DNA of 48,234 nt from Photobacterium halotolerans DSM 18316 (lineage in GTDB: Bacteria > Pseudomonadota > Gammaproteobacteria > Enterobacterales > Vibrionaceae): NCBI RefSeq assembly GCF_000425165.1, contig NZ_KE384325.1, forward strand, positions 1 to 48,234, in the 5' to 3' direction. Positions within the stretch are counted from its first letter, which is position 1; the number at the start of each line of letters is the position of its first letter. The notes under the pieces are model-generated. The model was not told the DNA's origin, did not search any database, and worked only from the letters and a program-made list of their open reading frames with translations. The position numbers and the translations under genes are program-made. Shown here piece by piece: positions 33,373 through 41,926 of the stretch.

Positions 33373-34392
33373 ATGGAAAGCTTCATCCGAACCCTGCCGA
33401 AAGTTGAACTGCATGTCCATATTGAAGGGACATTAGAGCCAGAACTGATGTTTGAACTGGCGCAACGCAACCAGATCCCTTTGCCCTATGCCAGTGTTGA
33501 AGAAGCCCGGGCCGCATATCAGTTTGATGATCTTCAGTCTTTTCTGGATATGTATTATCTCGGTGCGGCTGTCCTGCAGACTGAACAGGACTTTTACGAT
33601 CTCACCTGGGCGTATCTGCTGCATTGTAAAAAAGATCATGTCATGCACACTGAACTCTTTTTTGATCCGCAAACCCATACTGAGCGCGGCGTGACATTTC
33701 AGACCGTGATGGCCGGTATTACCCGGGCACTGGCCGACGGGGAGCAGCAGTTATCAATATCAAGCCGGCTCATTATGTGCTTTCTGCGCCATCTCAGTGA
33801 GGATGCGGCGTTTGAAACTCTGGCCCAGGCGATGTCGTATCAGGAATACATTATTGGTGTTGGCCTGGATTCTTCTGAGAATGGTCATCCGCCGGAAAAA
33901 TTCCGCCGTGTGTTTGAAAAAGCGCATGAGGCCGGGTTTTTGACTGTCGCTCACGCCGGCGAAGAGGGGCCTGCCAGTCATATTCGTGATGCGATATCGC
34001 TGCTGCGGGTGTCCCGAATCGATCATGGCGTGCAATGTAGCCAGGATCCGGCACTGGTGGATGAATTGATCCGCAATCAGATGCCTTTGACTGTTTGTCC
34101 CTTGTCGAACGTTAAACTCAGGGTGTTTGATCACATGGCGGATCACAACATCATTGAGCTGCTGCGCAAAGGCGTGTGCGTGACGATCAATTCCGATGAT
34201 CCGGCTTATTTTGGGGGTTACATGACGGACAATTTTCTGGCTGTAACCGAGGCGTTTGAGGTAACAAAAGAAGAAATGGCTTTATTTACCGCCAACGCTA
34301 TCAGGGCCAGCTTTTTGCCGGATGAAGAAAAAGCGCAGTTGCAGGAGCGCCTGGAGCATTATCTGTCTGTTCAGCTCCATCCGATACTGTAA
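33373..34392 (+). CDS. Adenine deaminase (adenosine-deaminase-like, Aah1 type)
   Basis: A 339-residue TIM-barrel metalloenzyme. Zinc ligands are in 'ELHVHIEGT' (His14, His16), with 'VAHAGEEGP', 'RIDHGVQ' and 'TINSDDPAYFGGYM'. Although of the adenosine deaminase family, 'HIEGTLEPELMFELAQRN', 'LQSFLDMYYLGAAVLQTEQDFYDLTWAYL' in two parts, and 'ELFFDPQTHTERG' match the bacterial group for which Pseudomonas aeruginosa PA0148 was shown to be adenine deaminase (EC 3.5.4.2). So conversion of adenine to hypoxanthine is the better call. AAGAGG precedes the ATG. Confidence 0.88.
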   Translation: MESFIRTLPKVELHVHIEGTLEPELMFELAQRNQIPLPYASVEEARAAYQFDDLQSFLDMYYLGAAVLQTEQDFYDLTWAYLLHCKKDHVMHTELFFDPQTHTERGVTFQTVMAGITRALADGEQQLSISSRLIMCFLRHLSEDAAFETLAQAMSYQEYIIGVGLDSSENGHPPEKFRRVFEKAHEAGFLTVAHAGEEGPASHIRDAISLLRVSRIDHGVQCSQDPALVDELIRNQMPLTVCPLSNVKLRVFDHMADHNIIELLRKGVCVTINSDDPAYFGGYMTDNFLAVTEAFEVTKEEMALFTANAIRASFLPDEEKAQLQERLEHYLSVQLHPIL

Positions 34393-34399
34393 AACAGAT

Positions 34400-34537
34400 A
34401 AAAAAAACGCCTGTCAAAGGCATGACAGGCGGGGGAAATAAATCAACTCAAACTGCGTTAAAGACCCTGGCGGTTTTCCGCTCCGGGCATCTTTACTGCA
34501 GGAGTTTTAAAGGAACAACATACTTGGTTAAAGCGTA
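34400..34537 (-). ncRNA. Candidate intergenic small RNA, about 138 nt
   Basis: On the minus strand a -35 TTGCGC (34566-34571), a 16-base spacer and a perfect -10 TATAAT (34544-34549) place the start near 34537. The RNA ends in a textbook terminator: stem CGCCTGTC/GACAGGCG (34408-34431) followed by seven to eight T. Between them is a long stem built from CTGCAGTAAAGA and TCTTTAACGCAG that contains CCC/GGG and a GCGG-AAAA-CCGC hairpin, and an unpaired 5' region with CCTTTAAAACTCC. There is no open frame with a ribosome binding site. It does not match any sRNA I know (Spot 42, Qrr, RyhB, 6S, GcvB excluded by eye). Confidence 0.75.
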
Positions 34538-34543
34538 GGCGGT

Positions 34544-34571
34544 ATTATAGGGGTGATTAAAAAACGCGCAA
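34544..34571 (-). promoter_or_regulatory. Sigma-70 promoter of the candidate small RNA
   Basis: TTGCGC, 16-bp spacer, TATAAT. The remaining 200 bases up to the stop of the next gene are AT-rich and hold nothing else I can name. Confidence 0.7.
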
Positions 34572-34777
34572 CGATCACTTTTGTAAAAAATGTATAGCAA
34601 AATGTTAAACATTAATCCTGTCAAAATATTAGGTGGATAACTTTTCTATTCGCAAAGCCATGAAAAACACAGCTGGCCAGTTAGATTTATGATTTAACAT
34701 GATTTAATTGTGGTATTTTCACTTTTTTGTCTCAGCGGTGTTCCTGGTTGTTTGGGGGTTATTGTCTGTTTTCAGTC

Positions 34778-35365
34778 TCACCGATCAAATATACGCTGGA
34801 ACCAGTCTCTGAGTGAGTTTACGAAACTGACGGAGGGCTTATTCTGCTCTGCGTTTCTCGCAGTGTGGCGGGCTGATGCTTTGCCTTGATAATACGCTTG
34901 CATTAAGCGGCGCCGGGTTTGCTCAGCGCGGCTGTGGCTCGGCCCTGTGGCGTCATCCGGAAACAGCAGGCTAGCGCTGGACTGCGCATGATCGGCGGCA
35001 TAGCTGAGATCGATCTGCTGATAACCGAGTACCAGCATCCACAGGCGTGTGACCAGCAGAAAATGACCATGATGCTGGTTCTCAAAGCGTGCCGCATGTT
35101 CCTGGCCAAGTTGCTGTACGAACAGATCATTCATTGCATGACTTTGGCTCTCTGTCGTCTGATATTGCTCAAGCGCAGATAAATGCGTTTTGGTCATCAG
35201 CCCCAGTAAAAGATCGTCGCCTTTACTGTTTGGCCGTTGCTGCTGCAGTGAGGAAAATTCTGTATCGAGCTGGCTGAGCAGGGCGTCTAAGCTTGCGGCT
35301 TCAGCCTGGTTAAAGTCTAAACTTCTGAGGCCCATAGTGGTCAGTTGCTGGCTAAATGAAGACAC
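34778..35365 (-). CDS. Uncharacterised cytoplasmic protein
   Basis: A 195-residue soluble, mostly helical, Gln-rich protein ('LDALLSQLDTEFSSLQQQ', 'HFLLVTRLWMLVLGYQQIDL', 'AEQTRRRLMQAYYQGKASA'). A GTG at 35365 with GGGAG five bases upstream is the best start; the longer frame to 35476 reads through the region upstream of the glutathione peroxidase gene, and the ATG at 35335 lacks a binding site. No family recognised. The hydrophobic stretch at about 110-125 is too short and amphipathic to be a clear membrane segment. Confidence 0.65.
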   Translation of the reverse strand: MSSFSQQLTTMGLRSLDFNQAEAASLDALLSQLDTEFSSLQQQRPNSKGDDLLLGLMTKTHLSALEQYQTTESQSHAMNDLFVQQLGQEHAARFENQHHGHFLLVTRLWMLVLGYQQIDLSYAADHAQSSASLLFPDDATGPSHSRAEQTRRRLMQAYYQGKASARHTARNAEQNKPSVSFVNSLRDWFQRIFDR

Positions 35366-35504
35366 GGCGGCTCCCGGCAGTGAAGGTTGCAGATGTTGTT
35401 GGGGGCCAGTATACGGTTTTGAAGCACAATTCCCAGTTGAACAGCGGTGCCTGATAAACTGGCCACATGAATACATGATTGTATGACAGGTAAGGAACAG
35501 AGTT

Positions 35505-35993
35505 ATGGCGGCATTTTATGATTTTTCAGTTACCAGCCTGCAAGGCGAGGTACTGCCATTGAGCACTTACAAAGGGAAAGTCGTGTTGGTGGTGAATACT
35601 GCCAGCAAATGCGGCTTTACGCCGCAATATCAGGGTCTGCAGTCGCTCTATCAGACATACCGTGAGCAGGGCCTGGTGATACTCGGTTTTCCCTGCAACC
35701 AGTTTGGTCAGCAGGAACCGGGTAACAGTGAAGCCATCAGCGAGTTTTGCGAAATCAACTATGGTGTTGATTTTCCTATGTTTGAAAAGGTGGATGTCAA
35801 AGGAGCGGCCAGCCATCCGCTGTTTGTCTATCTGACTGACGCCTTACCCGGACTGCTGGGAAAAAATATCAAATGGAACTTTACTAAGTTTCTGATTGGC
35901 CGGGATGGCCGGCCGATTAAACGTTACGCACCGCTGACCAAGCCAGAGGCGCTGGAAGCGGATATTAAAGCTGCCATCAACGCAGATATCTGA
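35505..35993 (+). CDS. Glutathione/thioredoxin peroxidase (GPx family, BtuE-like)
   Basis: A 162-residue thioredoxin-fold peroxidase. The active site is Cys36 in 'VNTASKCGFTPQY' (a Cys, not selenocysteine), with Gln in 'GFPCNQFGQQEPG' and Trp in 'IKWNFTKFLI' completing the catalytic set. 'FPCNQF' also supplies the resolving-type Cys found in thioredoxin-dependent members, so the reductant is probably thioredoxin. AAGGAAC precedes the ATG. Reduces peroxides in the cytoplasm. Confidence 0.94.
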   Translation: MAAFYDFSVTSLQGEVLPLSTYKGKVVLVVNTASKCGFTPQYQGLQSLYQTYREQGLVILGFPCNQFGQQEPGNSEAISEFCEINYGVDFPMFEKVDVKGAASHPLFVYLTDALPGLLGKNIKWNFTKFLIGRDGRPIKRYAPLTKPEALEADIKAAINADI

Positions 35994-36076
35994 GACAGAG
36001 GCTGAGACTAAGATCGCGTCAGTCTGTTGTGAGCAATGCATGCCGGCCAGTCGCAGGACAGGCTGGCATGACTCTA

Positions 36077-36165
36077 TGATTCGCTCAAGGCTCTGATTAG
36101 CTGAGGGCTTTCTGATTCGCTACAGGCTCTTTGACCAGCTAAAGGCTATCTGCTCAGCTTGAAGC
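36077..36165. repeat. Degenerate tandem repeat, 19-bp period
   Basis: Units begin at 36077, 36094, 36113, 36132 and 36151, each with TGAtt-GCT-a-GGCT; the first is 17 bp and the next three are 19 bp. It ends inside the last codons of the minus-strand gene at 36154. Confidence 0.75.
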
Positions 36166-36492
36166 GGGCGCATTGGCCCGGCAGTCGCTGATTTTGCTCA
36201 GTGCCGGTTGCATGGCTTCAATCGACAGGCGAACGCGCTTTGCACCTTCCGTCTGCAGGGGGCCGGACTGGGTTAAGGAATGAACGGGGTGCTGCTCTGG
36301 CTGGCTGCATTGAATGGCTGAGATGGTGTTAAAAACACCCAGGGCGTAACCCAGGCACAGGGACTCATTCTGATAAGTGCGAAGACAGTCGTTCATGAAG
36401 GCTTGTTGCGCATCGGCCGCTGCAGCCTGGGGTGTTAAAGACAGTGCAAACAGGGAGGAGAGAGCCAGTGTTATTGTTCTGATTGTTTTCAT
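36154..36492 (-). CDS. Small exported protein with four cysteines
   Basis: A 112-residue protein with a signal peptide (cleavage near 'TPQAAA|ADAQQ'). The mature part has Cys in 'FMNDCLRTYQNESLCLGYALGVF', 'IQCSQP' and 'SDCRANA', suggesting two disulfides. The first half resembles Rap1a/Tai-type periplasmic immunity proteins ('C..Y..G...CLGYALGV'), but the fit is loose. GGAAG before the ATG at 36492 decides against the GTG at 36498. Function unknown. Confidence 0.72.
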   Translation of the reverse strand: MKTIRTITLALSSLFALSLTPQAAAADAQQAFMNDCLRTYQNESLCLGYALGVFNTISAIQCSQPEQHPVHSLTQSGPLQTEGAKRVRLSIEAMQPALSKISDCRANAPASS

Positions 36493-36638
36493 ACGCACTT
36501 CCTTTCATTTATGTTTCATTAATTAATAGCAAAGCGCTGAAAATAAAGCGTGATTGGGCTCTCAGCCTGTATTGCTGTTTAATGAAGCTTTTGTGAAATG
36601 TGCATGATGCCGCAAAAATCTCCCGCTCAGTGCCCTGC

Positions 36639-37601
36639 TCAGGGTTTATAGATCTTTTCAAAAGATTTTTGAGGAGCAGCAAAGGCATATTGATTGACAT
36701 GATCAATCACGCTGATTTTATGATCGGCATGCTGCTTTTGGCTGAATGTCAGTAAACGCGAGATTGCATTATGGCGTTTCGAACCTGGCTTTTGCTGCTC
36801 AAGATACTGATTGAGAAAATCAATCTGTACCGCACTGTCATTAAAGTAACCAAGGGAATCCTGCAGCGCTTTCAGCTGCTTGATGTGATCTTTCATGACT
36901 TTGCGCGGAAAAATCGGGGCAAAATACTCCAGAAGATAGCGGAGCTTTTTGCAGGAAATCCTGAGCTCGTGAATGTGTTCGTCCGGGTTGGCGTAACCGA
37001 TGGACTGACAGACACTCTGCGTTTTGTTGAAGTGCTTCCAGATACATTTTTTTGCAAACGGCAGGCAGGGCTTTTTCCCTGCTTCTGTTGGTTTCACGTT
37101 CAGTTCATCCAGTAAACCGATTATCTGGGCACATTGTTGCTGGTAGTCTGCAGATTTCAGCCATTCTTTGATTTGTTTTTGCAACACTATCCGTCTGTCC
37201 TGCAGGTCGTTAAAGAACAGGATCAGTCCCTGATGATACTCGTGATCCAGCGCATCGAAATAGGGTTCCATGTTGCCTAAATACACATCCAGATCCCGCA
37301 GTTCATTGGTTTTCTGCATCAGGGTTTTCAGCGCATTCTGAATCATCTGTTTTTGCTGCGGCAGGAAAATGGCACTGAGCAGGCTGAGCAAGGCACGACA
37401 GCGCCGGAGTGACACGCGGTACTGGTGCAGAAATTCTGTATCGTCGTCGCGGATCAGCCCAGGCTCGTGGCGGCGGGCATGCTGAAATTCGCTTTTCAGA
37501 AAATGATAGGTTGGTAAGTAAATTGCGCTGTCTTTTTTCAGGGCAACTGACGCTTTTTTCCGCTGCGGTAAACGCAGTTTATCCCTTTTATTTACGCTCA
37601 T
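36639..37601 (-). CDS. CHAD-domain protein
   Basis: A 320-residue all-helical protein. 'EFLHQYRVSLRRCRALLSLL' and 'EHIHELRISCKKLRYLLEYF' are the paired histidine/arginine helices of the CHAD domain, which binds inorganic polyphosphate. Many CHAD proteins are fused to a CYTH triphosphatase; this one is not and has only a basic N-terminal extension. GGAGG before the ATG at 37601 decides the start. The 434 bases up to hppD hold both promoters, with a CCCGGC/GCCGGG dyad at about 37652-37683, and no other gene. Confidence 0.9.
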   Translation of the reverse strand: MSVNKRDKLRLPQRKKASVALKKDSAIYLPTYHFLKSEFQHARRHEPGLIRDDDTEFLHQYRVSLRRCRALLSLLSAIFLPQQKQMIQNALKTLMQKTNELRDLDVYLGNMEPYFDALDHEYHQGLILFFNDLQDRRIVLQKQIKEWLKSADYQQQCAQIIGLLDELNVKPTEAGKKPCLPFAKKCIWKHFNKTQSVCQSIGYANPDEHIHELRISCKKLRYLLEYFAPIFPRKVMKDHIKQLKALQDSLGYFNDSAVQIDFLNQYLEQQKPGSKRHNAISRLLTFSQKQHADHKISVIDHVNQYAFAAPQKSFEKIYKP

Positions 37602-38035
37602 TACAATGACCTCCTCCGTAACCATAGTCAGGGGCTGTTTATCTTTCGAATCCCGGCAAAGCTGTTAATCCGGTCTCGCCGGGTGTGATTTACCGCGAAG
37701 GGGCGTTGCTTCTCTTGCGTAGCTATTTCGGCAACAACCTCAGAGCAGTACTCCAGCGCATACGCCTATGTAAAGCTTTCTACACTATTTTTCAATTTTA
37801 TGAAATGGCTTGATTTCATGGTGTCTCAGGTTCTTACGCTGTTCTCATTGCCTGTAATGGATGGGGTGCTCATTGAGCGCAAATGGTTGGCAAGCAGGCT
37901 TTACAAACTGATTTTACATTGCGTTAACCTTAGTTTTACAACTGGCTTCTCAACCCCTCTCTGTGGTGCTAATTCTATAGGTAAGGAATCGCTGAACAGG
38001 CGTCAGCTAAGTAACCAATATGTGAGGATATACGG

Positions 38036-39115
38036 ATGAGTGAAATGATGAAAAATCCTATGGGCACGGACGGCTTCGAGTTTGTTGAGTATACCGCACC
38101 GACGCCAGAGGGTATTGCCAATCTCAAAAACCTGTTCCGGCTGATGGGCTTTGCTGAAGTTGCCAAGCATAAACATAAATCAGTCTGGTTATACCGCCAG
38201 GGTGATATTAACTTTATCGTTAACGGTGAACAGCATTCTCAGGCTGCCGGTTTTGCCGGTGTCCACGGTGCGAGCGTTAACGCGATGGCATTTCGGGTGA
38301 AAGACTCGACGCTGGCTCTGGAACACGCGGTGGAAAACGGCGCGACAGCCTGTCCTGCTCAGGCCGGTCCGATGGAGCTGAACATTCCGGCTGTGTACGG
38401 TATCGGTGAATCTCTGATCTATCTGGTTGATCGCTATGGTGAGCACGATATCTATGAGATCGACTTCGACTACTACCCGGATTATCAGGAGCGCCTGGCT
38501 GACCAGGATGCCGGTTTACATACCCTGGATCATCTGACTCACAACGTGAAGCAAGGGAACATGGATCTGTGGGCTGGTTTTTATGAGCGCATTGCCAATT
38601 TCCGCGAAATCCGCCATTTTGACATCAAAGGTAAAGTGACAGGCCTGCTGTCTCGCGCCATGACAGCACCATGCGGCAAAATCCGTATTCCAATCAATGA
38701 ATCCAGCGACGATAAATCACAGATTGCAGAGTATCTGGATCAATACAATGGTGAAGGCATTCAGCATATCGCTTTGAGCACGGACAATATTTTCGAGACG
38801 GTGTCACGGCTGAAAAAGAACGGTCTGGCTTTCATGGATACCCCAGATACTTATTATGAAGGGGTGAACAAGCGGATTCCCGGTCATCAGGAGGATCTGG
38901 CGAAACTGAAAGATCTGAAAATCCTGATTGATGGTGATGAAACCGGCATTCTGCTGCAAATCTTCACCGATACCGTGATTGGCCCTGTGTTCTTTGAAAT
39001 TATCCAGCGTAAAGGCAATGAAGGCTTTGGCGAAGGTAATTTCCAGGCGCTGTTTGAATCGATTGAACTGGATCAGATCCGCCGCGGTGTGATTCAGGTA
39101 CCGGATAACGCTTAA
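38036..39115 (+). CDS. hppD: 4-hydroxyphenylpyruvate dioxygenase
   Basis: A 359-residue non-haem Fe(II) enzyme of tyrosine catabolism that makes homogentisate. Two vicinal-oxygen-chelate domains are present; the iron ligands are His166 ('TLDHLTHNV'), His244 ('EGIQHIALST') and Glu321 ('PVFFEIIQRKG'), with the conserved C-terminal 'GFGEGNFQALFESIE'. GTGAGGATATACGG lies before the ATG. Homogentisate dioxygenase and the later genes are not next to it, so homogentisate may go to pyomelanin or be degraded by enzymes encoded elsewhere. Confidence 0.97.
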   Translation: MSEMMKNPMGTDGFEFVEYTAPTPEGIANLKNLFRLMGFAEVAKHKHKSVWLYRQGDINFIVNGEQHSQAAGFAGVHGASVNAMAFRVKDSTLALEHAVENGATACPAQAGPMELNIPAVYGIGESLIYLVDRYGEHDIYEIDFDYYPDYQERLADQDAGLHTLDHLTHNVKQGNMDLWAGFYERIANFREIRHFDIKGKVTGLLSRAMTAPCGKIRIPINESSDDKSQIAEYLDQYNGEGIQHIALSTDNIFETVSRLKKNGLAFMDTPDTYYEGVNKRIPGHQEDLAKLKDLKILIDGDETGILLQIFTDTVIGPVFFEIIQRKGNEGFGEGNFQALFESIELDQIRRGVIQVPDNA

Positions 39116-39146
39116 CGTTACTCGCTTATTTATAAGAATATGAACA

Positions 39147-39175
39147 AGCCCGCACGGCCAGGTGCGGGCTTTTTT
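39147..39175 (+). terminator. First terminator of hppD
   Basis: AGCCCGCAC/GTGCGGGCT stem, 6-base loop, then TTTTT. Confidence 0.93.
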
Positions 39176-39189
39176 GTTGTCACCCCTAA

Positions 39190-39217
39190 ACCACCGCCTA
39201 TGGCGGTGGTGATTTTT
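39190..39217 (+). terminator. Second, tandem terminator of hppD
   Basis: ACCACCGCC-TAT-GGCGGTGGT perfect stem followed by GATTTTT, 15 bases after the first terminator. Confidence 0.85.
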
Positions 39218-39353
39218 ACATAACGTGCCCGGTTTCGCATCGTTTTGACTCACTGACATTGCCGGCAGACACCAGACCTGACGTTTATCTGCTTCACTTA
39301 CAGGAGCCGGGTTCAGTTATTTATCGTCACCGGGATCATCAGGAGAAGGGGAT

Positions 39354-40802
39354 ATGATGCGTTTGCTGACTCTGTGGGCTTTCCTGTTGGTGACAGCCTG
39401 TACATCTCTGCCCGAGCCGATCCCGGATTCCATTCCGGCCCAGCAGCAAATTTACACAGGATCACAAGCCGATTGTGTTGATCTGCTCACTGAATTTAAG
39501 CGTACCGTTCAGCAACAGGGCGTACAGGATGCGCAGCTGGTATGGGACCCGAGATTTCCGCACCTGGCGTTCGACCGCTTCAGTCTATCCTGGTTACCTG
39601 AGCTGACTGACCGTGAAAGCAAACGCCAATGGCTGGAATATGTGGCACATCAGGCCGCCGTACAGCGGCAGGCGGAATATCAGAACCTGCCGGATAACAC
39701 CGCTTATGCGCTAAAGCCGCTCGATCTGTGTGCAGAGAAACTGGTCAGCCGCAGTCTGTATCAGCCCGCGCTGTGGTCGGCGTTAATCGCTGAACCACCT
39801 GAGCTGCCATCTGGCTACGCCACCTGGCAACGGGTGCTGGGGCTGTACCCGGTCACACAACATTTTGCCAGACCCTCAATCGATAAGGAAAAGCGGCGTC
39901 TGATCAGTCACTTTATCCAACCTGTCGAGGGTTATGCGATCCGGTATGCGCCTGATGACAGGGCATCCCTTGACCGCTTGCAGATACAGGAGTGGTTTCG
40001 TCAGGCAAGGGAGCGGTCGGCACGGTCATGGCCACAGCTAAGCACAGAGCAGCAGCAAAGTCTGCTTAGCTATTACGCGCCGGTTTTTCAGATCGAAACC
40101 CGCTCGCGGGATGACTTTCCCGGTCAGGTGAAGTACGTCACCGCCAGCCAGCCAGAAGTCGTTTCCCAGCAGCCGACCCTCTATACCCATGTCAGCTATA
40201 CCCGCTTTTATGGACAAACCCTGATGCAACTGAACTACACGTTGTGGTTTGCCAACCGAACTGCGCGCTCAGGGTTTGATCCGTATGCGGGTCAGTTTGA
40301 TGGCGTACTGATCCGGCTTACGCTGGATGCTGACGGGCAGCCTTACATTCTGGACAGTATTCATCATTGCGGCTGTTATCACATGGTGTTTGCCCTGTCA
40401 CCGGCACTCACTTTTGCGCCGCCGGACCACAAAACGGAATGGCCTGTCACCCTGCAAGTCTATGCCGGGCATCAGACAGATACGCTGGGAGTGACCTTGT
40501 CCTTTGGCGAGCATATGGTGAAAGACGTGCAATGGTTACGGCATGATGTCCGCACACGTTCACTGACCGAACAACCCTATGATCAGTTGCGTAGCCTGCC
40601 TGCCGCCACAAGCCATAATAAGAGCCTTTTTAACCAGCAGGCTATGTTACCGGCCAGTGTGCGCGCAGAGCGGTTTTATCTCTGGCCGCTCGGGGTTAAA
40701 TCGCCGGGGACTCAGCGTCAACTGGGCCATCATGCGACCGCGTTTATCGGCAAGCGTCATTTTGATGAACCTTTTCTGCTGGAAACCCTGTTTAAGCCCT
40801 AG
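39354..40802 (+). CDS. Uncharacterised lipoprotein
   Basis: A 482-residue protein with a lipobox 'LLVTACTS' (lipidated Cys16; Thr at +2 suggests outer-membrane sorting). The mature part is soluble, with no internal membrane segments. Notable stretches are 'APVFQIETRSRDDFPGQVKY' near residue 242 and 'ILDSIHHCGCYHMVFAL' near 347, whose His-His-Cys-x-Cys-x-His could bind a metal or form a disulfide. AGGAGAAGG precedes the ATG. Its stop overlaps the convergent gene's stop by four bases. No family recognised. Confidence 0.8.
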   Translation: MMRLLTLWAFLLVTACTSLPEPIPDSIPAQQQIYTGSQADCVDLLTEFKRTVQQQGVQDAQLVWDPRFPHLAFDRFSLSWLPELTDRESKRQWLEYVAHQAAVQRQAEYQNLPDNTAYALKPLDLCAEKLVSRSLYQPALWSALIAEPPELPSGYATWQRVLGLYPVTQHFARPSIDKEKRRLISHFIQPVEGYAIRYAPDDRASLDRLQIQEWFRQARERSARSWPQLSTEQQQSLLSYYAPVFQIETRSRDDFPGQVKYVTASQPEVVSQQPTLYTHVSYTRFYGQTLMQLNYTLWFANRTARSGFDPYAGQFDGVLIRLTLDADGQPYILDSIHHCGCYHMVFALSPALTFAPPDHKTEWPVTLQVYAGHQTDTLGVTLSFGEHMVKDVQWLRHDVRTRSLTEQPYDQLRSLPAATSHNKSLFNQQAMLPASVRAERFYLWPLGVKSPGTQRQLGHHATAFIGKRHFDEPFLLETLFKP

Positions 40803-41926
40803 CCCTGCTGACCGTCAGTGTCCGTCTGAGCCTGTAGCCCGTGCCACTGGAAATGGTGGTTCGGTTTCTTACTGACCAGGCCTTCACCCATCATGCGGTG
40901 GAACACCTCATCGACGTCATCCGCCGAGAGCTTCAGCGCCCGTATAATGGCCCGCTTTGAGCAGCTGACGGAACCAGAGGCCAGGGCATCTACCACGCGA
41001 TCATAAGGTGACTGAGCTGCCTTCTCTTCAGCGCTTGCAGACTGAGATTCACGGGCCGCTTCAATGGCCAGGGTTGCCATACTGGCTGCGCCTGCATGGT
41101 CGATCTCTGGGGTATTTTCAGGTCCTGGCGGGTTGGAACCTGCAGCAGATTGCCTGACAGTCGTGTCTGAGACATAAATGGCGTGGCGCTGGTTAAATTG
41201 CTGACGAAAACGCAGCTCTTCACCGATCAATCCGACAAAGAAAGCGGCAAAGAAATCCAGCAGGACAGAGAGGAAGATCACCAGCCCGAGTTGCGCTGCT
41301 TCATTGCTGACTTTGAGGGTTTTGGCCAGGCCATCAATCAAACCCAGCACTGAGCCCTGGCTGACCACAGGCAGGTTGTCCCGCTCCATTGCCAGCGCTT
41401 GCTGCTGCTCGCGCAGCTTGCTGTTCTCACGTTGAATACGGGTGACACCCGTGGCGATACGCTCCATCTTGATGTATTTCTGCGCCGCCTCATTGTTCAG
41501 ATCGATCTGCTTTTCAATGGCGTCAATCTGCATGTTATAAGCGTTGATTTTGCTCTGCTGCACAGTGACATGGCTTTGAGCCTGATTGGTGGCACTTTGA
41601 ATGCCGCCGACCGAACCGCCGATGGAAATCGCCGCCAGCACAGAGTAAAAAGCCAACGCGCAGGCGGCCCCTGAGTAGCTGCGTCTGGCGCGGCGTTCAC
41701 CAAATTCATACCAGGCGAAGAATTTACCCAGTTCGAAAATAACGGCCAGGCCGCCAAAGAGGATCTGCATCACCGGATTGTCGTCGATAGACAAAAACAG
41801 CAGCAGTGAAAAAATGATGGAAGCCAGAATGGAAGCACTGGTAAAGCTGTATACCGTCCACATGGCAAACCGGCCTTTTGGAAAGCGAACAGTGCCTGTT
41901 CCGGGTAGAGCGTTGTCTGAAACCAT
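40799..41926 (-). CDS. Membrane protein with coiled coil and C-terminal winged-helix-like domain
   Basis: A 375-residue protein. Membrane helices at about 22-45, 52-72 and 84-105, then a coiled-coil stretch (about 108-180: 'SKINAYNMQIDAIEKQIDLN', 'KLREQQQALAMER'), a fourth helix at about 207-230 and a cytoplasmic tail. Residues about 317-365 ('DRVVDALASGSVSCSKRAII' then 'VDEVFHRMMGEGLVSKKPN') look like an FtsK-gamma-type winged helix, which suggests DNA or protein binding at the membrane. The start lacks a clear binding site. No characterised homologue recognised. Confidence 0.75.
   Translation of the reverse strand: MVSDNALPGTGTVRFPKGRFAMWTVYSFTSASILASIIFSLLLFLSIDDNPVMQILFGGLAVIFELGKFFAWYEFGERRARRSYSGAACALAFYSVLAAISIGGSVGGIQSATNQAQSHVTVQQSKINAYNMQIDAIEKQIDLNNEAAQKYIKMERIATGVTRIQRENSKLREQQQALAMERDNLPVVSQGSVLGLIDGLAKTLKVSNEAAQLGLVIFLSVLLDFFAAFFVGLIGEELRFRQQFNQRHAIYVSDTTVRQSAAGSNPPGPENTPEIDHAGAASMATLAIEAARESQSASAEEKAAQSPYDRVVDALASGSVSCSKRAIIRALKLSADDVDEVFHRMMGEGLVSKKPNHHFQWHGLQAQTDTDGQQG

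Noticed and set aside
34400..34537. Small RNA as Spot 42, Qrr, RyhB, 6S or 4.5S RNA
   Set aside because: None of the characteristic sequence blocks of these RNAs is present.
37630..37760. Riboswitch-like sequence between the CHAD gene and hppD
   Set aside because: A GC dyad is present, but the conserved cores of glycine, TPP or c-di-GMP riboswitches are not.
37894..37920. Possible TyrR box (TTTACA elements) upstream of hppD
   Set aside because: TTTACA is present but the matching TGTAAA half-site at the right spacing is not; the essential G/C pair is missing.
37800..38039. 79-codon plus-strand frame just before hppD
   Set aside because: Overlaps the hppD start, has no binding site or recognisable family, and lies in the promoter region.
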